Below are positions 1 to 6,507 of a stretch of DNA of 7,783 bases, piece after piece. The position numbers were made by a program, and so were the translations under genes. Origin of the DNA: Chitinophagales bacterium (GTDB taxonomy: Bacteria > Bacteroidota > Bacteroidia > Chitinophagales > JADIYW01); NCBI GenBank assembly GCA_020848315.1, contig JADLAH010000039.1:1-7783 (forward strand), given 5' to 3'. Within the stretch, counting starts at the first letter, position 1. The number at the start of each line of letters is the position of its first letter. Under the pieces are notes generated by a model. It saw nothing but the letters and a program-made list of their open reading frames with translations. It did no database searches and was not told the origin of the DNA.

Positions 1-97
1 AGAATTGCTTTTCTCATGTATGTAAAATTAGAAAAGCAGATTTAAAAATCCGAGTAATTGCAACTGTGTGGCGGGTTAAAAACTTGTTAAAAACAAT

Positions 98-2293
98 TTA
101 GTAAAGTGTAATCTTTTGGTATTCAGTATGTTGCTTGTTGTTTTGTAGATTTATCAGATATAGTCCGGCAGGGATTCCGTTTCTATTAATGACAGTGTTG
201 TTGCCGGTAATTTTGCCGCATTGTACTTGTTTGCCGGTCAGATCATTAATAACATAAATGGAAGGTTCCATAAGGAAATCCTGTGTAGTGCGGATATTTA
301 TATAGTCTGTGGCAGGATTGGGATACAGCAGAAAGGTTGGTGTGTTTTTATGCTGCGGGAGTGTAGTAGTTATTTCTGTAGTATCCCACAATAAGGTATA
401 TTTTCCCATGGATAATGCAGGTATAAGCAAGGTGTCAACGGGTAAGTTGTTTTCTTCGATGATGGTGTAATTATTGTTGTTGCCGTTATTCCATACCGCA
501 TTGCAAGGCGTGTATTGGGCGGAAGTCAGGCTTTCGCTACGCAATATGTATGATGAACTGTTGCTGATATAGGCGGCCTTTTGATGCCAAAGCAGCGGAT
601 AATCTTTCAGTGGAATTTTGGCTGTTATGGTGTCGGTATTGATAAAATGAACATACCATTCATTGCTTTCTGTGTTGCTGAAAATGTCCAACAATACGTT
701 AGCGTTATTTAAAAGAGGAGTATTGTTTAAACGCGCCACAGGTTGAGATAGTGTGCTGCTCCAGATATAATAAGGGTGGTACTGTATCTGTTTTTCTATA
801 AAGAGTGACTCCGGTGCGATATGTTGTGTTCTGAAAAGTGGCCACGGGTAATAACCACTGGCTAGCATGTGATATATCCAGCCATCCACCAGCTTGGGCG
901 ATTGTTCCTTGATAAGTACGATTTGTCGGAAGAACTCATAAATATACTGTGCATGTAAGAAGGTATTGGTAGCAAAGGATACGTCTGTGAAATTCCATTC
1001 TGTTACCCATATTGATTTATTATACTTTGCCGCCGGCAATAAACCTAAGTTGTAAGTGATGCTGCTATCGCAATAAGTGCGGATAGCTTTTGCGGCGAAA
1101 ATTTCCGCCAATCTTTTGTCTTCAAAATCCAAATATTCATCACATGGAAGGAATTCCTGAAAATACAAATGCGGGATAAGCGCATTTATATCGGGTTGTA
1201 TACTGAAGTAATAATTCCACAAATCTCTTTTCTTTCCGTAAAGCTCATAGCGCTTAATAAAAACGGGTTGTCCGGCACTGTCTTGGCTGAAATAATTCAA
1301 CCTGCTCGCAGCCGGTATTCCAACTGGAATATTGCCATATAATTTCCGGAGGGTGTCTGTGTAAATAGATGTAATCAATCGGTTTTTGAGTAAGCCTTCA
1401 AAATAATATCTCAAAGGAAGCGCGTGAGGAGGCGGAACAACAAGTCCTTCAGTAGTACAATCTCCGTTGATGTATTGTAAATTGTCGTCAAAAATGACAT
1501 ATTCATCATACGTCTCATTACCCAACTCAATTCCTATCACAGGAAGTCCCTGTTCTTTCAGATATTGTATGCTTGCCAGATTTTCTCCAAGTCGATAACG
1601 AAATCCGCTGTCCTGCAATAATTCGTTCCTGATTTGTTGCAGTGTATTGCCGGATTGAATATTGTATAATTCCCACGCATACCAGTCAATATTGGTACTA
1701 TCGAGTACATCATCACCATTTCCATCCAGCAAAGAGAGGTTGTTATTGGTATACTCCATGAGCAGTTGCTGTATGCGTGCGGAATATGCTTGTAGATCAC
1801 CCTGATAAAAGTGAGTGTGCGTATTTAAACTGAGTAATATCCGGATATCTTTGCCTGATTGTTTTTGCTTTTTCATCTCGTCTGCAAAATAATACACGGC
1901 ATTTTTGTCCATGGCGCGGTCATATCCAAGAAACTGTGCGGCCCACGGGTTATTTATTTTTCCCGGAATGCAATTCACCTCATTCGTGTCAATTCCATAA
2001 CCGTTTCCATAGAAATGATAATAATTCCCCGGCGTTCCACCCGGAAAGCGGTACAAACTGATTCCAAGCGGAGCTGCCATCTGTTGTAACTCCGAACTCA
2101 TATATACGCTGTCGACAGTTCCCTCCGGAGTTTGCCGGAAAACCAGCTGATCGTGGAGGCTCATCCCATTTATACCGGTTAACATGTTCGTACCCGTTAT
2201 TTTTTCTGATGTATTATTTAGCCGAATGGTGTCATTGCCAAACACTGTTAGTATGGAGAGAGCGAGGATCAATATGTTTATCAGATATTTCAT
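98..2293 (-). CDS. Secreted clan GH-A-like glycoside hydrolase with T9SS C-terminal sorting domain
   Basis: The 731-aa product is probably a secreted or surface-attached polysaccharide-degrading enzyme. Residues 1-19 form a Sec signal peptide (Lys2, then a hydrophobic run ending at about Gly19). The body has hallmarks of a (beta/alpha)8 retaining hydrolase of clan GH-A: RFPGG at 82-86 (compare the R-x-PGG motif of GH51 arabinofuranosidases), an Asn-Glu pair in IELGNE with likely acid/base Glu260, PHLY at 374-377, and TEWN at 431-434 with likely nucleophile Glu432. A DxNxDxxxD loop at 190-198 resembles an EF-hand/dockerin calcium site. Residues from about 520 look beta-rich, and about 655-731 is a T9SS type A sorting domain (LLYPNPATDYI, IPAGLYLINL, final KITLY), which implies outer-membrane export. 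The start ATG at 2291-2293 leads straight into the signal peptide. The gene is divergent from the acyl-CoA dehydrogenase and has no visible functional partner here. The GH family and substrate are not recognised; GH51, GH39 or GH79 relatives are possible. The secretion call is strong, the enzyme class moderate. Confidence 0.85.
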   Translation of the reverse strand: MKYLINILILALSILTVFGNDTIRLNNTSEKITGTNMLTGINGMSLHDQLVFRQTPEGTVDSVYMSSELQQMAAPLGISLYRFPGGTPGNYYHFYGNGYGIDTNEVNCIPGKINNPWAAQFLGYDRAMDKNAVYYFADEMKKQKQSGKDIRILLSLNTHTHFYQGDLQAYSARIQQLLMEYTNNNLSLLDGNGDDVLDSTNIDWYAWELYNIQSGNTLQQIRNELLQDSGFRYRLGENLASIQYLKEQGLPVIGIELGNETYDEYVIFDDNLQYINGDCTTEGLVVPPPHALPLRYYFEGLLKNRLITSIYTDTLRKLYGNIPVGIPAASRLNYFSQDSAGQPVFIKRYELYGKKRDLWNYYFSIQPDINALIPHLYFQEFLPCDEYLDFEDKRLAEIFAAKAIRTYCDSSITYNLGLLPAAKYNKSIWVTEWNFTDVSFATNTFLHAQYIYEFFRQIVLIKEQSPKLVDGWIYHMLASGYYPWPLFRTQHIAPESLFIEKQIQYHPYYIWSSTLSQPVARLNNTPLLNNANVLLDIFSNTESNEWYVHFINTDTITAKIPLKDYPLLWHQKAAYISNSSSYILRSESLTSAQYTPCNAVWNNGNNNNYTIIEENNLPVDTLLIPALSMGKYTLLWDTTEITTTLPQHKNTPTFLLYPNPATDYINIRTTQDFLMEPSIYVINDLTGKQVQCGKITGNNTVINRNGIPAGLYLINLQNNKQHTEYQKITLY

Positions 2294-2309
2294 GTCATAA
2301 ATGTACTTG

Positions 2310-2381
2310 TTTTCTGCGTTGTAGTCATATTTTTATTTTCTGAATTAATTAACAATGATTAATTAATTCATTTTCTGCGTT
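2310..2381. repeat. Direct repeat TTTTCTGCGTT (two copies) in the divergent spacer
   Basis: The 11-nt word TTTTCTGCGTT occurs at 2310-2320 and again at 2371-2381, a 61-bp offset. The shorter word ATTTTCTG also occurs at 2335-2342 and 2370-2377, and its reverse complement CAGAAAAT at 2430-2437, just upstream of the dehydrogenase start codon. Repeated words in a 152-bp spacer between divergent genes suggest regulator or promoter elements, but AT-rich DNA gives such repeats easily. No match to the Bacteroidota TAnnTTTG -7 box was found that could be paired with a well-spaced -33 TTG. Confidence 0.4.
2341..2370. repeat. Perfect 12-bp inverted repeat with a 6-nt loop in the divergent spacer
   Basis: TGAATTAATTAA (2341-2352) and TTAATTAATTCA (2359-2370) are exact reverse complements separated by CAATGA. 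The stem is almost entirely A/T and no T-tract follows, so it is a poor intrinsic terminator and a better candidate for a protein-binding site or cruciform. It lies midway between the start codons of the divergent hydrolase and dehydrogenase, and one copy of the TTTTCTGCGTT repeat abuts its right arm. Confidence 0.6.
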
Positions 2382-2392
2382 AAATAATCATT

Positions 2393-2414
2393 AATCCAAT
2401 GCATGCATTGGATT
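2393..2414. promoter_or_regulatory. Perfect 22-bp palindrome upstream of the acyl-CoA dehydrogenase (candidate operator)
   Basis: The half-site AATCCAATGCA is followed directly by its exact reverse complement TGCATTGGATT, with no spacer. The palindrome ends 31 bp before the dehydrogenase ATG at 2446, where a repressor site would be expected. Perfect, unspaced symmetry of this length suits a homodimeric regulator such as a MarR or TetR protein. A MarR gene lies about 3.5 kb downstream (5984-6460), but no copy of the full palindrome occurs beside it. Only the 12-bp core AATGCATGCATT recurs, exactly inside the AbiEii gene (5624-5635) and imperfectly at the start of the PTPLA-like gene (6516-6527). 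The palindrome itself is certain; its operator role and the regulator are inferred. Confidence 0.6.
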
Positions 2415-2445
2415 TTTAGTGCTAACTTTCAGAAAATAAAATATT

Positions 2446-4251
2446 ATGGCTGCAAATCCAAGTAAACTGATAGGAGGAAATTTCCTCTTTACAGAAACCA
2501 ACCCGAAAGATGTTTTCATTCCGGAAGAATTCACCGAAGAGCAAAAGATGATATGGCAAACCGTGAATGATTTTTGCGTAAAAGAATTGCACGGATTAGG
2601 AATAGAACGCGTTGCGCTGATGGATGCCGAGAAAGACCGTGAGCTTGTATTGGAGTTGTTCCGCAAAGCCTCCGAATTAGGATTGTGCGGGGTATCCATT
2701 CCGGAAGAATACGGTGGCATGGGCCTCGATTTCAATACAGGACTTTTATTTACAGAAGCATTATCGTTGGGGCTTGCATTTGCAACTACCATTGGTGCGC
2801 AGGTGTCTATCGGATCTTTGCCTATCGTTTTTTACGGTACGCACGAGCAGAAAGAAAAATACCTGCCGAAAATTGCTACCGGTGAGTACGCCTGTTCTTA
2901 CGCACTGACAGAACCGGGCGCGGGCTCTGATGCCAACTCCGGAAAAACAAAAGCGGTATTAAATGAAGAAGGCACGCACTACCTGCTGAATGGTCAGAAG
3001 ATGTGGATTACCAACGGTGGTTTTGCCGATATCTTTATCGTGTTCGCAAAAATCGAAGATGATGAGCGTTTATCCGCCTTTATCGTGGAAAAGGAATTTG
3101 GAGGAATCGAAATTGGAAAAGAAGAGAAGAAAATGGGTATCAAATCCTCTTCCACTGTACAGTTGTTCTTCAATAACTGCCCGGTGCCGAAGGAAAATCT
3201 CCTAGGAGAGCGTGGCAAAGGATTTAATATGGCATTGAACATCCTCAACAATGGACGCATAAAAATCTGCGCAGGCGGTGTGGGTGGTATGAAATATGGT
3301 GTGGCCAAATCGGTGGAATATGCCAATCAGCGTTTCCAGTTCGGTAAACCTATTGCTGATTTCGGTGCTATCAAATACAAGCTCGGACAAATGGCTATGC
3401 TGGCGTTCGTCAATGAATCAGCGGTGTACAGAGTAGGAGCAGATGTAGATAAAAAATACAATGAACTGAAAGCCAATGGCGCTTCTGAAAATGATGCGAA
3501 AATCAACTCCATGCGCGAATACGCTATTGAATGCGCCATCCTGAAAGTGCAAGGTTCTGAAGCGATGTGCTGGACGGCAGATGAGGCTATTCAGGTGCAC
3601 GGTGGTATGGGATATTCTATGGAGACCGGTGTGGAAATGGCTTACCGCGATGCGCGTATCACCAAAATTTACGAAGGTACCAACGAAATTAATCGTATGC
3701 TGAGCCTGGCGGAATTTTACAAAAGAGCATTCCAAACCAAAGAACTGAAAATAAACGATGCGATGAAAACCATTCCGTTGGGTATTGCGCAAAATTTCAA
3801 TCCGTTCAATAACGGCTTTCTGGCTGATGAAACAGAAATTGTTTCCAATCTGAAAAGTGTGTTTATGATTATCACAGGTGCTGCCGGTCGCAAACTGAAA
3901 ACAAAACTGGTAGATGAGCAGGAAATTGTAATGAACCTGGCGGATATTATGGCGGTGGCCTTCATGGCGGAGTCGGCTATCCTGCGTGTGAAAAAACTGA
4001 AAGACGATCCGAATGCAGACAAGGATGCACTGAAACTGAAAATCAAGATGACACAGTTATACGTGTATGAGGCACTGGACATTGCGCGCAAAGCGGCAGA
4101 CAACGCGATTGACAGCTACTCCAAAGGGGTAGAAAAATTCACGATGAAACGTGTAGTAGGTTCCTTATTGAAAAACTATGACATCAATCCGAAAGACATG
4201 CGTCGTGCCATTGCAGATGCTGTCATTGCTGCGAATAAATACCCGTGGTAA
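2446..4251 (+). CDS. VLCAD/ACAD9-like long-form acyl-CoA dehydrogenase
   Basis: This FAD-dependent enzyme would oxidise acyl-CoA to trans-2-enoyl-CoA, the first step of beta-oxidation, passing electrons to ETF. At 601 aa it is much longer than the roughly 380-aa short/medium-chain enzymes. The ACAD core spans about 30-425: alpha-helical N-domain, signature 1 (ALTEPGAGSD, 153-162), WITNGG (187-192), R-F-Q-F-G-K-P (296-302) in the C-helical domain, signature 2 (QVHGGMGY, 383-390, then YRDARI, 400-405), and the catalytic-base motif YEGTNEI with Glu410 where VLCAD and MCAD carry theirs. Residues 430-601 form the helical C-terminal extension typical of VLCAD/ACAD9. The start at 2446 gives the usual N-terminal leader ahead of the VFIPEEFTEEQ block; no Shine-Dalgarno is visible. 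The gene has its own terminator. The MarR gene and the fatty-acyl genes lie beyond the AbiE cassette, so an older shared locus is plausible. Long-chain preference is inferred from architecture only. Confidence 0.95.
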   Translation: MAANPSKLIGGNFLFTETNPKDVFIPEEFTEEQKMIWQTVNDFCVKELHGLGIERVALMDAEKDRELVLELFRKASELGLCGVSIPEEYGGMGLDFNTGLLFTEALSLGLAFATTIGAQVSIGSLPIVFYGTHEQKEKYLPKIATGEYACSYALTEPGAGSDANSGKTKAVLNEEGTHYLLNGQKMWITNGGFADIFIVFAKIEDDERLSAFIVEKEFGGIEIGKEEKKMGIKSSSTVQLFFNNCPVPKENLLGERGKGFNMALNILNNGRIKICAGGVGGMKYGVAKSVEYANQRFQFGKPIADFGAIKYKLGQMAMLAFVNESAVYRVGADVDKKYNELKANGASENDAKINSMREYAIECAILKVQGSEAMCWTADEAIQVHGGMGYSMETGVEMAYRDARITKIYEGTNEINRMLSLAEFYKRAFQTKELKINDAMKTIPLGIAQNFNPFNNGFLADETEIVSNLKSVFMIITGAAGRKLKTKLVDEQEIVMNLADIMAVAFMAESAILRVKKLKDDPNADKDALKLKIKMTQLYVYEALDIARKAADNAIDSYSKGVEKFTMKRVVGSLLKNYDINPKDMRRAIADAVIAANKYPW

Positions 4252-4295
4252 ATCACTGTGATAGACTATTACGTAGAAATAGTAAGTTTATAAGT

Positions 4296-4329
4296 AATAA
4301 GGCTCTCCGAAAGGAGAGCCTTATTTTTG
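4296..4329 (+). terminator. Intrinsic terminator of the acyl-CoA dehydrogenase gene
   Basis: AATAAGGCTCTCC (4296-4308) pairs perfectly with GGAGAGCCTTATT (4313-4325) across a GAAA tetraloop (GNRA type), giving a 13-bp stem with a GC-rich upper half. It is followed by the T-rich run TTATTTTTG. It lies 45 bp after the dehydrogenase stop codon and separates that transcript from the abiE cassette. The A-rich left base of the stem gives partial reverse-strand terminator character too, but no minus-strand gene ends here. Confidence 0.95.
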
Positions 4330-4348
4330 TTGTAAAATTTTGTCTATT

Positions 4349-4369
4349 TAATCGGAATTTTTCCGATTA
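4349..4369. promoter_or_regulatory. AbiEi operator candidate, distal inverted repeat
   Basis: TAATCGGAA, a TTT spacer, then TTCCGATTA: a 9+3+9 perfect inverted repeat centred on 4359. It is the exact reverse complement of the proximal repeat at 4412-4432. The two centres are 63 bp apart, close to six helical turns. AbiEi-family antitoxins are known to repress their own operon by binding paired inverted repeats upstream, which is the basis of this assignment. It begins 20 bp after the terminator, so it belongs to the abiE promoter region. Confidence 0.8.
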
Positions 4370-4409
4370 AGCTAATTTTATTTTGCAATTTTATGTAAAA
4401 ATATTTTGT

Positions 4410-4434
4410 AATAATCGGAAAAATTCCGATTATT
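4410..4434. promoter_or_regulatory. AbiEi operator candidate, proximal inverted repeat
   Basis: The core TAATCGGAA, AAA, TTCCGATTA (4412-4432) is flanked by two further complementary bases on each side, for a 25-bp palindrome centred on 4422. It ends 18 bp before the abiEi ATG at 4453, so bound antitoxin would probably cover the promoter or transcription start. A second nested inverted repeat, TGCAATTTTA (4384-4393) with TAAAATTGCA (4441-4450), brackets it. The 11-nt direct repeat GTTGTAAAATT (4329-4339 and 4437-4447) brackets both operators. An imperfect -7-like TATTTTG at 4402-4408 lies between the two palindromes, but the promoter cannot be fixed. Confidence 0.82.
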
Positions 4435-4452
4435 GTGTTGTAAAATTGCATT

Positions 4453-5091
4453 ATGTCATTCAGGAGAAGAGTAAAAGAGTATGCGGAAGCACCGATATCG
4501 CATCATGTCGTGGAGGAAATGCTCACTGAATACAATCGTCCGAACGATAAAATCAGTGAGTTGATCAGGAGCGGAGAGTTGCTGTCGCTGCGAAGAGGGT
4601 TGTATGTGCCCGGCCCTGAAACTGATTTGCCGGTGCCGCACCTGCTGCTTATTGCCAATCATCTGAGAGGTCCCAGCTATGTATCGCTGGAATCCGCACT
4701 TTCTTATTGGGGAATGATACCCGAACGCGTATACGAAGTCAGTTCCGCCACCCTGAAAACTTCCAAAAGATACACCACACCGCTCGGTCGGTTCAGCTAT
4801 CAGCATCTGTCTGCGCCATATTATTCTTTCGGTGTCCGGAGTGTCAGATTAACGGAGCAACAAACGGCGCTGATAGCATCGCCCGAAAAAGCAGTTTGCG
4901 ATAAAATTATACTGACAGCCGGCGTATTACTCAGAAGTATCCGGCAGACACAGGATTTTCTGCTCGATGATATGCGGATGGATGAGACCGTATTGCGCTC
5001 ATTGAATGTGTCCGAAATCCGCTCATGGGTGGAGGATGCTCCGAAAAGTCAGAGCTTATCCATGCTCGTTAAAACATTAGAAGCCTTATGA
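4453..5091 (+). CDS. abiEi: AbiEi-family antitoxin / autorepressor (type IV toxin-antitoxin)
   Basis: The 212-aa antitoxin of an AbiE system neutralises the AbiEii nucleotidyltransferase (classically without stable binding, hence type IV) and represses its own operon. Residues about 1-55 form the N-terminal winged helix-turn-helix with the family pattern KISELIRSGELLSLRRGLYV (33-52), the wing being the R-R-G-L-Y turn. Residues about 60-212 match the AbiEi C-terminal domain: YVSLESALSYWGMIPERVYEV (76-96), the TP-LGRFSYQHL strand pair (109-119) and ASPEKAVCDKI (142-152). The start at 4453 lacks a Shine-Dalgarno but is the first ATG after the operators and gives the full wHTH. The gene overlaps the toxin gene by four bases (ATGA, 5088-5091), the translational coupling usual for this pair. 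Repression through the repeats centred on 4359 and 4422 is inferred from family behaviour and their placement. Confidence 0.93.
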   Translation: MSFRRRVKEYAEAPISHHVVEEMLTEYNRPNDKISELIRSGELLSLRRGLYVPGPETDLPVPHLLLIANHLRGPSYVSLESALSYWGMIPERVYEVSSATLKTSKRYTTPLGRFSYQHLSAPYYSFGVRSVRLTEQQTALIASPEKAVCDKIILTAGVLLRSIRQTQDFLLDDMRMDETVLRSLNVSEIRSWVEDAPKSQSLSMLVKTLEAL

Positions 5092-5945
5092 TCAAAGACT
5101 GGATTGCAGCATATCAACCGGCCAGCGAAGAAGAGGTTTTGTCCGCACTTCGTGAAATCATGCAGGAAATTGCTTTGGCCGGATTGTCGCGCACGGATTT
5201 CTTCGATAAAGCGGCATTTTACGGAGGTACTGCGCTCCGTATCTTTTATGGACTCGACAGGTTTTCAGAGGATCTGGATTTTTCTCTTTTAGCGTCTGAT
5301 CCGGATTTCTCTCTGGAGCCTTATTTTTCTGCCGTGATTACGGAATTTGAGGCGACAGGCATGAAAGTAAGTATCCGGGAGAAAGATAAAAAGATTAAAA
5401 CTTCCGTAGAATCGGCATTTCTGAAATCCGAAACGATCTGGAAAGAACTTGTGCTGGAAGATATTGTGAAACAGGCGGGCTTAGCTTCCAATAAATCAAT
5501 TAAAATAAAAATAGAGGTGGACTGTAACCCGCCTTTAGGTTTTGTGACGGAAGAGAAATTATTGCTCCGGCCGTTTTCTTTTTATGTAAAATGCTTCACC
5601 CGACCGGGCTTATTTGCCGGCAAAATGCATGCATTGCTATTCAGAAAATGGAAAAACAGAGTGAAAGGCCGCGATTGGTACGATCTGGAATGGTATATCA
5701 AAAAGGGTATTCCGCTGGATATGGCACATTTTGTGCGCAGGGCACGTGATACAGGTGATTGGCAAGAGGAAACTATGTCAAGACAGCAATTCTTCCATTT
5801 GCTGCATGATAAAATCAATACCGTTTCATTCGATAAAGTGAAAGAAGATGTAGTTCGATTTATCCAGGATGAAAAATCACTGGAAATTTGGAGTAAAGAT
5901 TATTTTATGGACTTGACAGAAAAACTGAAACTGGAGAATATTTAG
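5088..5945 (+). CDS. abiEii: AbiEii-family nucleotidyltransferase toxin
   Basis: The 285-aa toxin belongs to the DNA polymerase beta-like nucleotidyltransferase superfamily. Studied relatives (AbiEii, the mycobacterial MenT proteins) arrest growth, and MenT enzymes do so by adding nucleotides to tRNA acceptor stems; the target here is unknown. Visible motifs: FYGGTALR (44-51) followed by R58-F-S-E-D62-L-D64-F, with the two metal-binding aspartates; KIEVD (141-145), with a likely third acidic residue; GKMHALLFR (178-186), the conserved Lys/Arg block; and RDWYDL (195-200), the RDxxD motif. GG replaces the GS of many polymerase-beta folds, a common AbiEii variant. All four motifs are intact, so the toxin should be active. 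Its ATG overlaps the antitoxin stop. No terminator hairpin is visible in the 38 bp before the convergent MarR gene. Classical AbiE systems give phage resistance by abortive infection. Confidence 0.93.
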   Translation: MIKDWIAAYQPASEEEVLSALREIMQEIALAGLSRTDFFDKAAFYGGTALRIFYGLDRFSEDLDFSLLASDPDFSLEPYFSAVITEFEATGMKVSIREKDKKIKTSVESAFLKSETIWKELVLEDIVKQAGLASNKSIKIKIEVDCNPPLGFVTEEKLLLRPFSFYVKCFTRPGLFAGKMHALLFRKWKNRVKGRDWYDLEWYIKKGIPLDMAHFVRRARDTGDWQEETMSRQQFFHLLHDKINTVSFDKVKEDVVRFIQDEKSLEIWSKDYFMDLTEKLKLENI

Positions 5946-5983
5946 TCACATCATGGATATATTCCCAACGTAAGCATTATACT

Positions 5984-6460
5984 TTATTTTTCCTTTTTTT
6001 CACTTCCATCCACCTCTCTACCAAATTCGTCCAGCGACAGCATAACCTGTTCCATCACTTCATTAAATACTTTCAGTTGTTTGGGGTTGAGTTTTTCCGT
6101 AATTCTTTTTTCCAGTCCGAATACCGTTTTCAGCGCAATCTTTCTGAGCTTTTTGCCTTCCGGTGTCAGGAAAACCAGCACTTTTCGCTGGTCGTTTTCA
6201 TCGGGTTTGCGAGAGATGGCACCGCTTTCCTCCAGACTGTTCAGTGTGCGCGAGAGGCTGTTCGGCTCCATGCCGATGCGCGGAGCAATTTTTGTTACAG
6301 GAACGCCGTCTTCTTCATAGATGGCCATCAGGATGAAAGCCATGGAAATTGTGCCATTATACAAATGGGCTTTATCGTTAAATACTTTCGCAATATTCAG
6401 CCAGGAGGTACGCAGATGATACAGGACCATCTGATTTGCCGTTTCTTCAAACAAATCCAT
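5984..6460 (-). CDS. MarR-family transcriptional regulator
   Basis: The 158-aa, presumably dimeric, winged helix-turn-helix protein has the usual MarR length. Helical N-terminal residues 1-35 would contribute to dimerisation. Residues about 37-75 hold the HTH, with GVPVTKIAPRIGMEPNSLSR (52-71) as the scaffold and recognition helices. SLEESGAISRKPDENDQRKV (75-94) and LTPEGKKL (98-105) form the wing and the start of helix 5, including the conserved D-x-R-x-x-x-V-x-L-T-x-x-G pattern. C-terminal helices (about 107-147) complete the dimer interface; the tail is charged. The gene is divergent from the PTPLA-like gene across 52 bp, so it probably represses both itself and that operon. The ligand is unknown, but the neighbouring fatty-acyl genes suggest an acyl-CoA or lipid signal. 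It converges on abiEii, whose stop is 38 bp away. Confidence 0.93.
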   Translation of the reverse strand: MDLFEETANQMVLYHLRTSWLNIAKVFNDKAHLYNGTISMAFILMAIYEEDGVPVTKIAPRIGMEPNSLSRTLNSLEESGAISRKPDENDQRKVLVFLTPEGKKLRKIALKTVFGLEKRITEKLNPKQLKVFNEVMEQVMLSLDEFGREVDGSEKKEK

Positions 6461-6481
6461 GTGTTAAAAGTAAAAAATAAA

Positions 6482-6500
6482 ACAGGAAATAGTATCTTGT
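6482..6500. promoter_or_regulatory. Imperfect palindrome between divergent MarR and PTPLA-like genes (weak operator candidate)
   Basis: The 19-bp stretch has outer arms ACAnGA and TCnTGT around a 7-bp centre, with six of nine base pairs symmetric. Size and placement fit a MarR dimer site in a 52-bp divergent spacer, covering the region just upstream of the PTPLA-like ribosome binding site. The symmetry is weak enough to arise by chance in AT-rich DNA, and it does not resemble the 22-bp palindrome at 2393-2414. Confidence 0.3.
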
Positions 6501-6507
6501 AGGGAGG
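6501..6507 (+). promoter_or_regulatory. Strong Shine-Dalgarno sequence of the PTPLA-like gene
   Basis: AGGGAGG lies five bases before the ATG at 6513 and is close to a full anti-Shine-Dalgarno complement. It decides the start codon. It is unusual here because the other genes in the window lack a recognisable Shine-Dalgarno, as is common in Bacteroidota. Confidence 0.7.

Noticed and set aside
7..37. Inverted repeat GCTTTTCT…AGAAAAGC downstream of the hydrolase, as a terminator
   Set aside because: Only 8 bp of A/T-rich stem with a 15-nt loop and no T-tract on either strand; it cannot be supported as an intrinsic terminator.
2391..2792. 133-codon minus-strand reading frame over the dehydrogenase 5' end
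   Set aside because: Antisense shadow of a well-conserved acyl-CoA dehydrogenase; Ser/Asn-rich with no domain. The same holds for the other minus-strand frames at 2994-4103.
4322..4329. TATTTTTG as a Bacteroidota -7 promoter box (TAnnTTTG) for abiEi
   Set aside because: It fits the consensus but is the T-tract of the terminator and has no -33 TTG at a suitable distance; it would also put the start upstream of both operators.
4296..4434. CRISPR-like or mobile-element reading of the clustered repeats
   Set aside because: The repeats are one terminator hairpin and two regulatory palindromes; there is no regular repeat-spacer unit, transposase or target-site duplication.
5624..5635. AATGCATGCATT palindrome inside abiEii as a second operator of the 22-bp type
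   Set aside because: Lies deep in coding sequence over the conserved K-M-H-A-L residues; the flanking CC/GG arms of the 2393-2414 site are missing, so coding coincidence is the better explanation.
6077..6502. 141-codon plus-strand reading frame opposite the MarR gene
   Set aside because: It is antisense to a clear MarR protein, has no recognisable domain and low-complexity Phe/Arg-rich content typical of a shadow frame.
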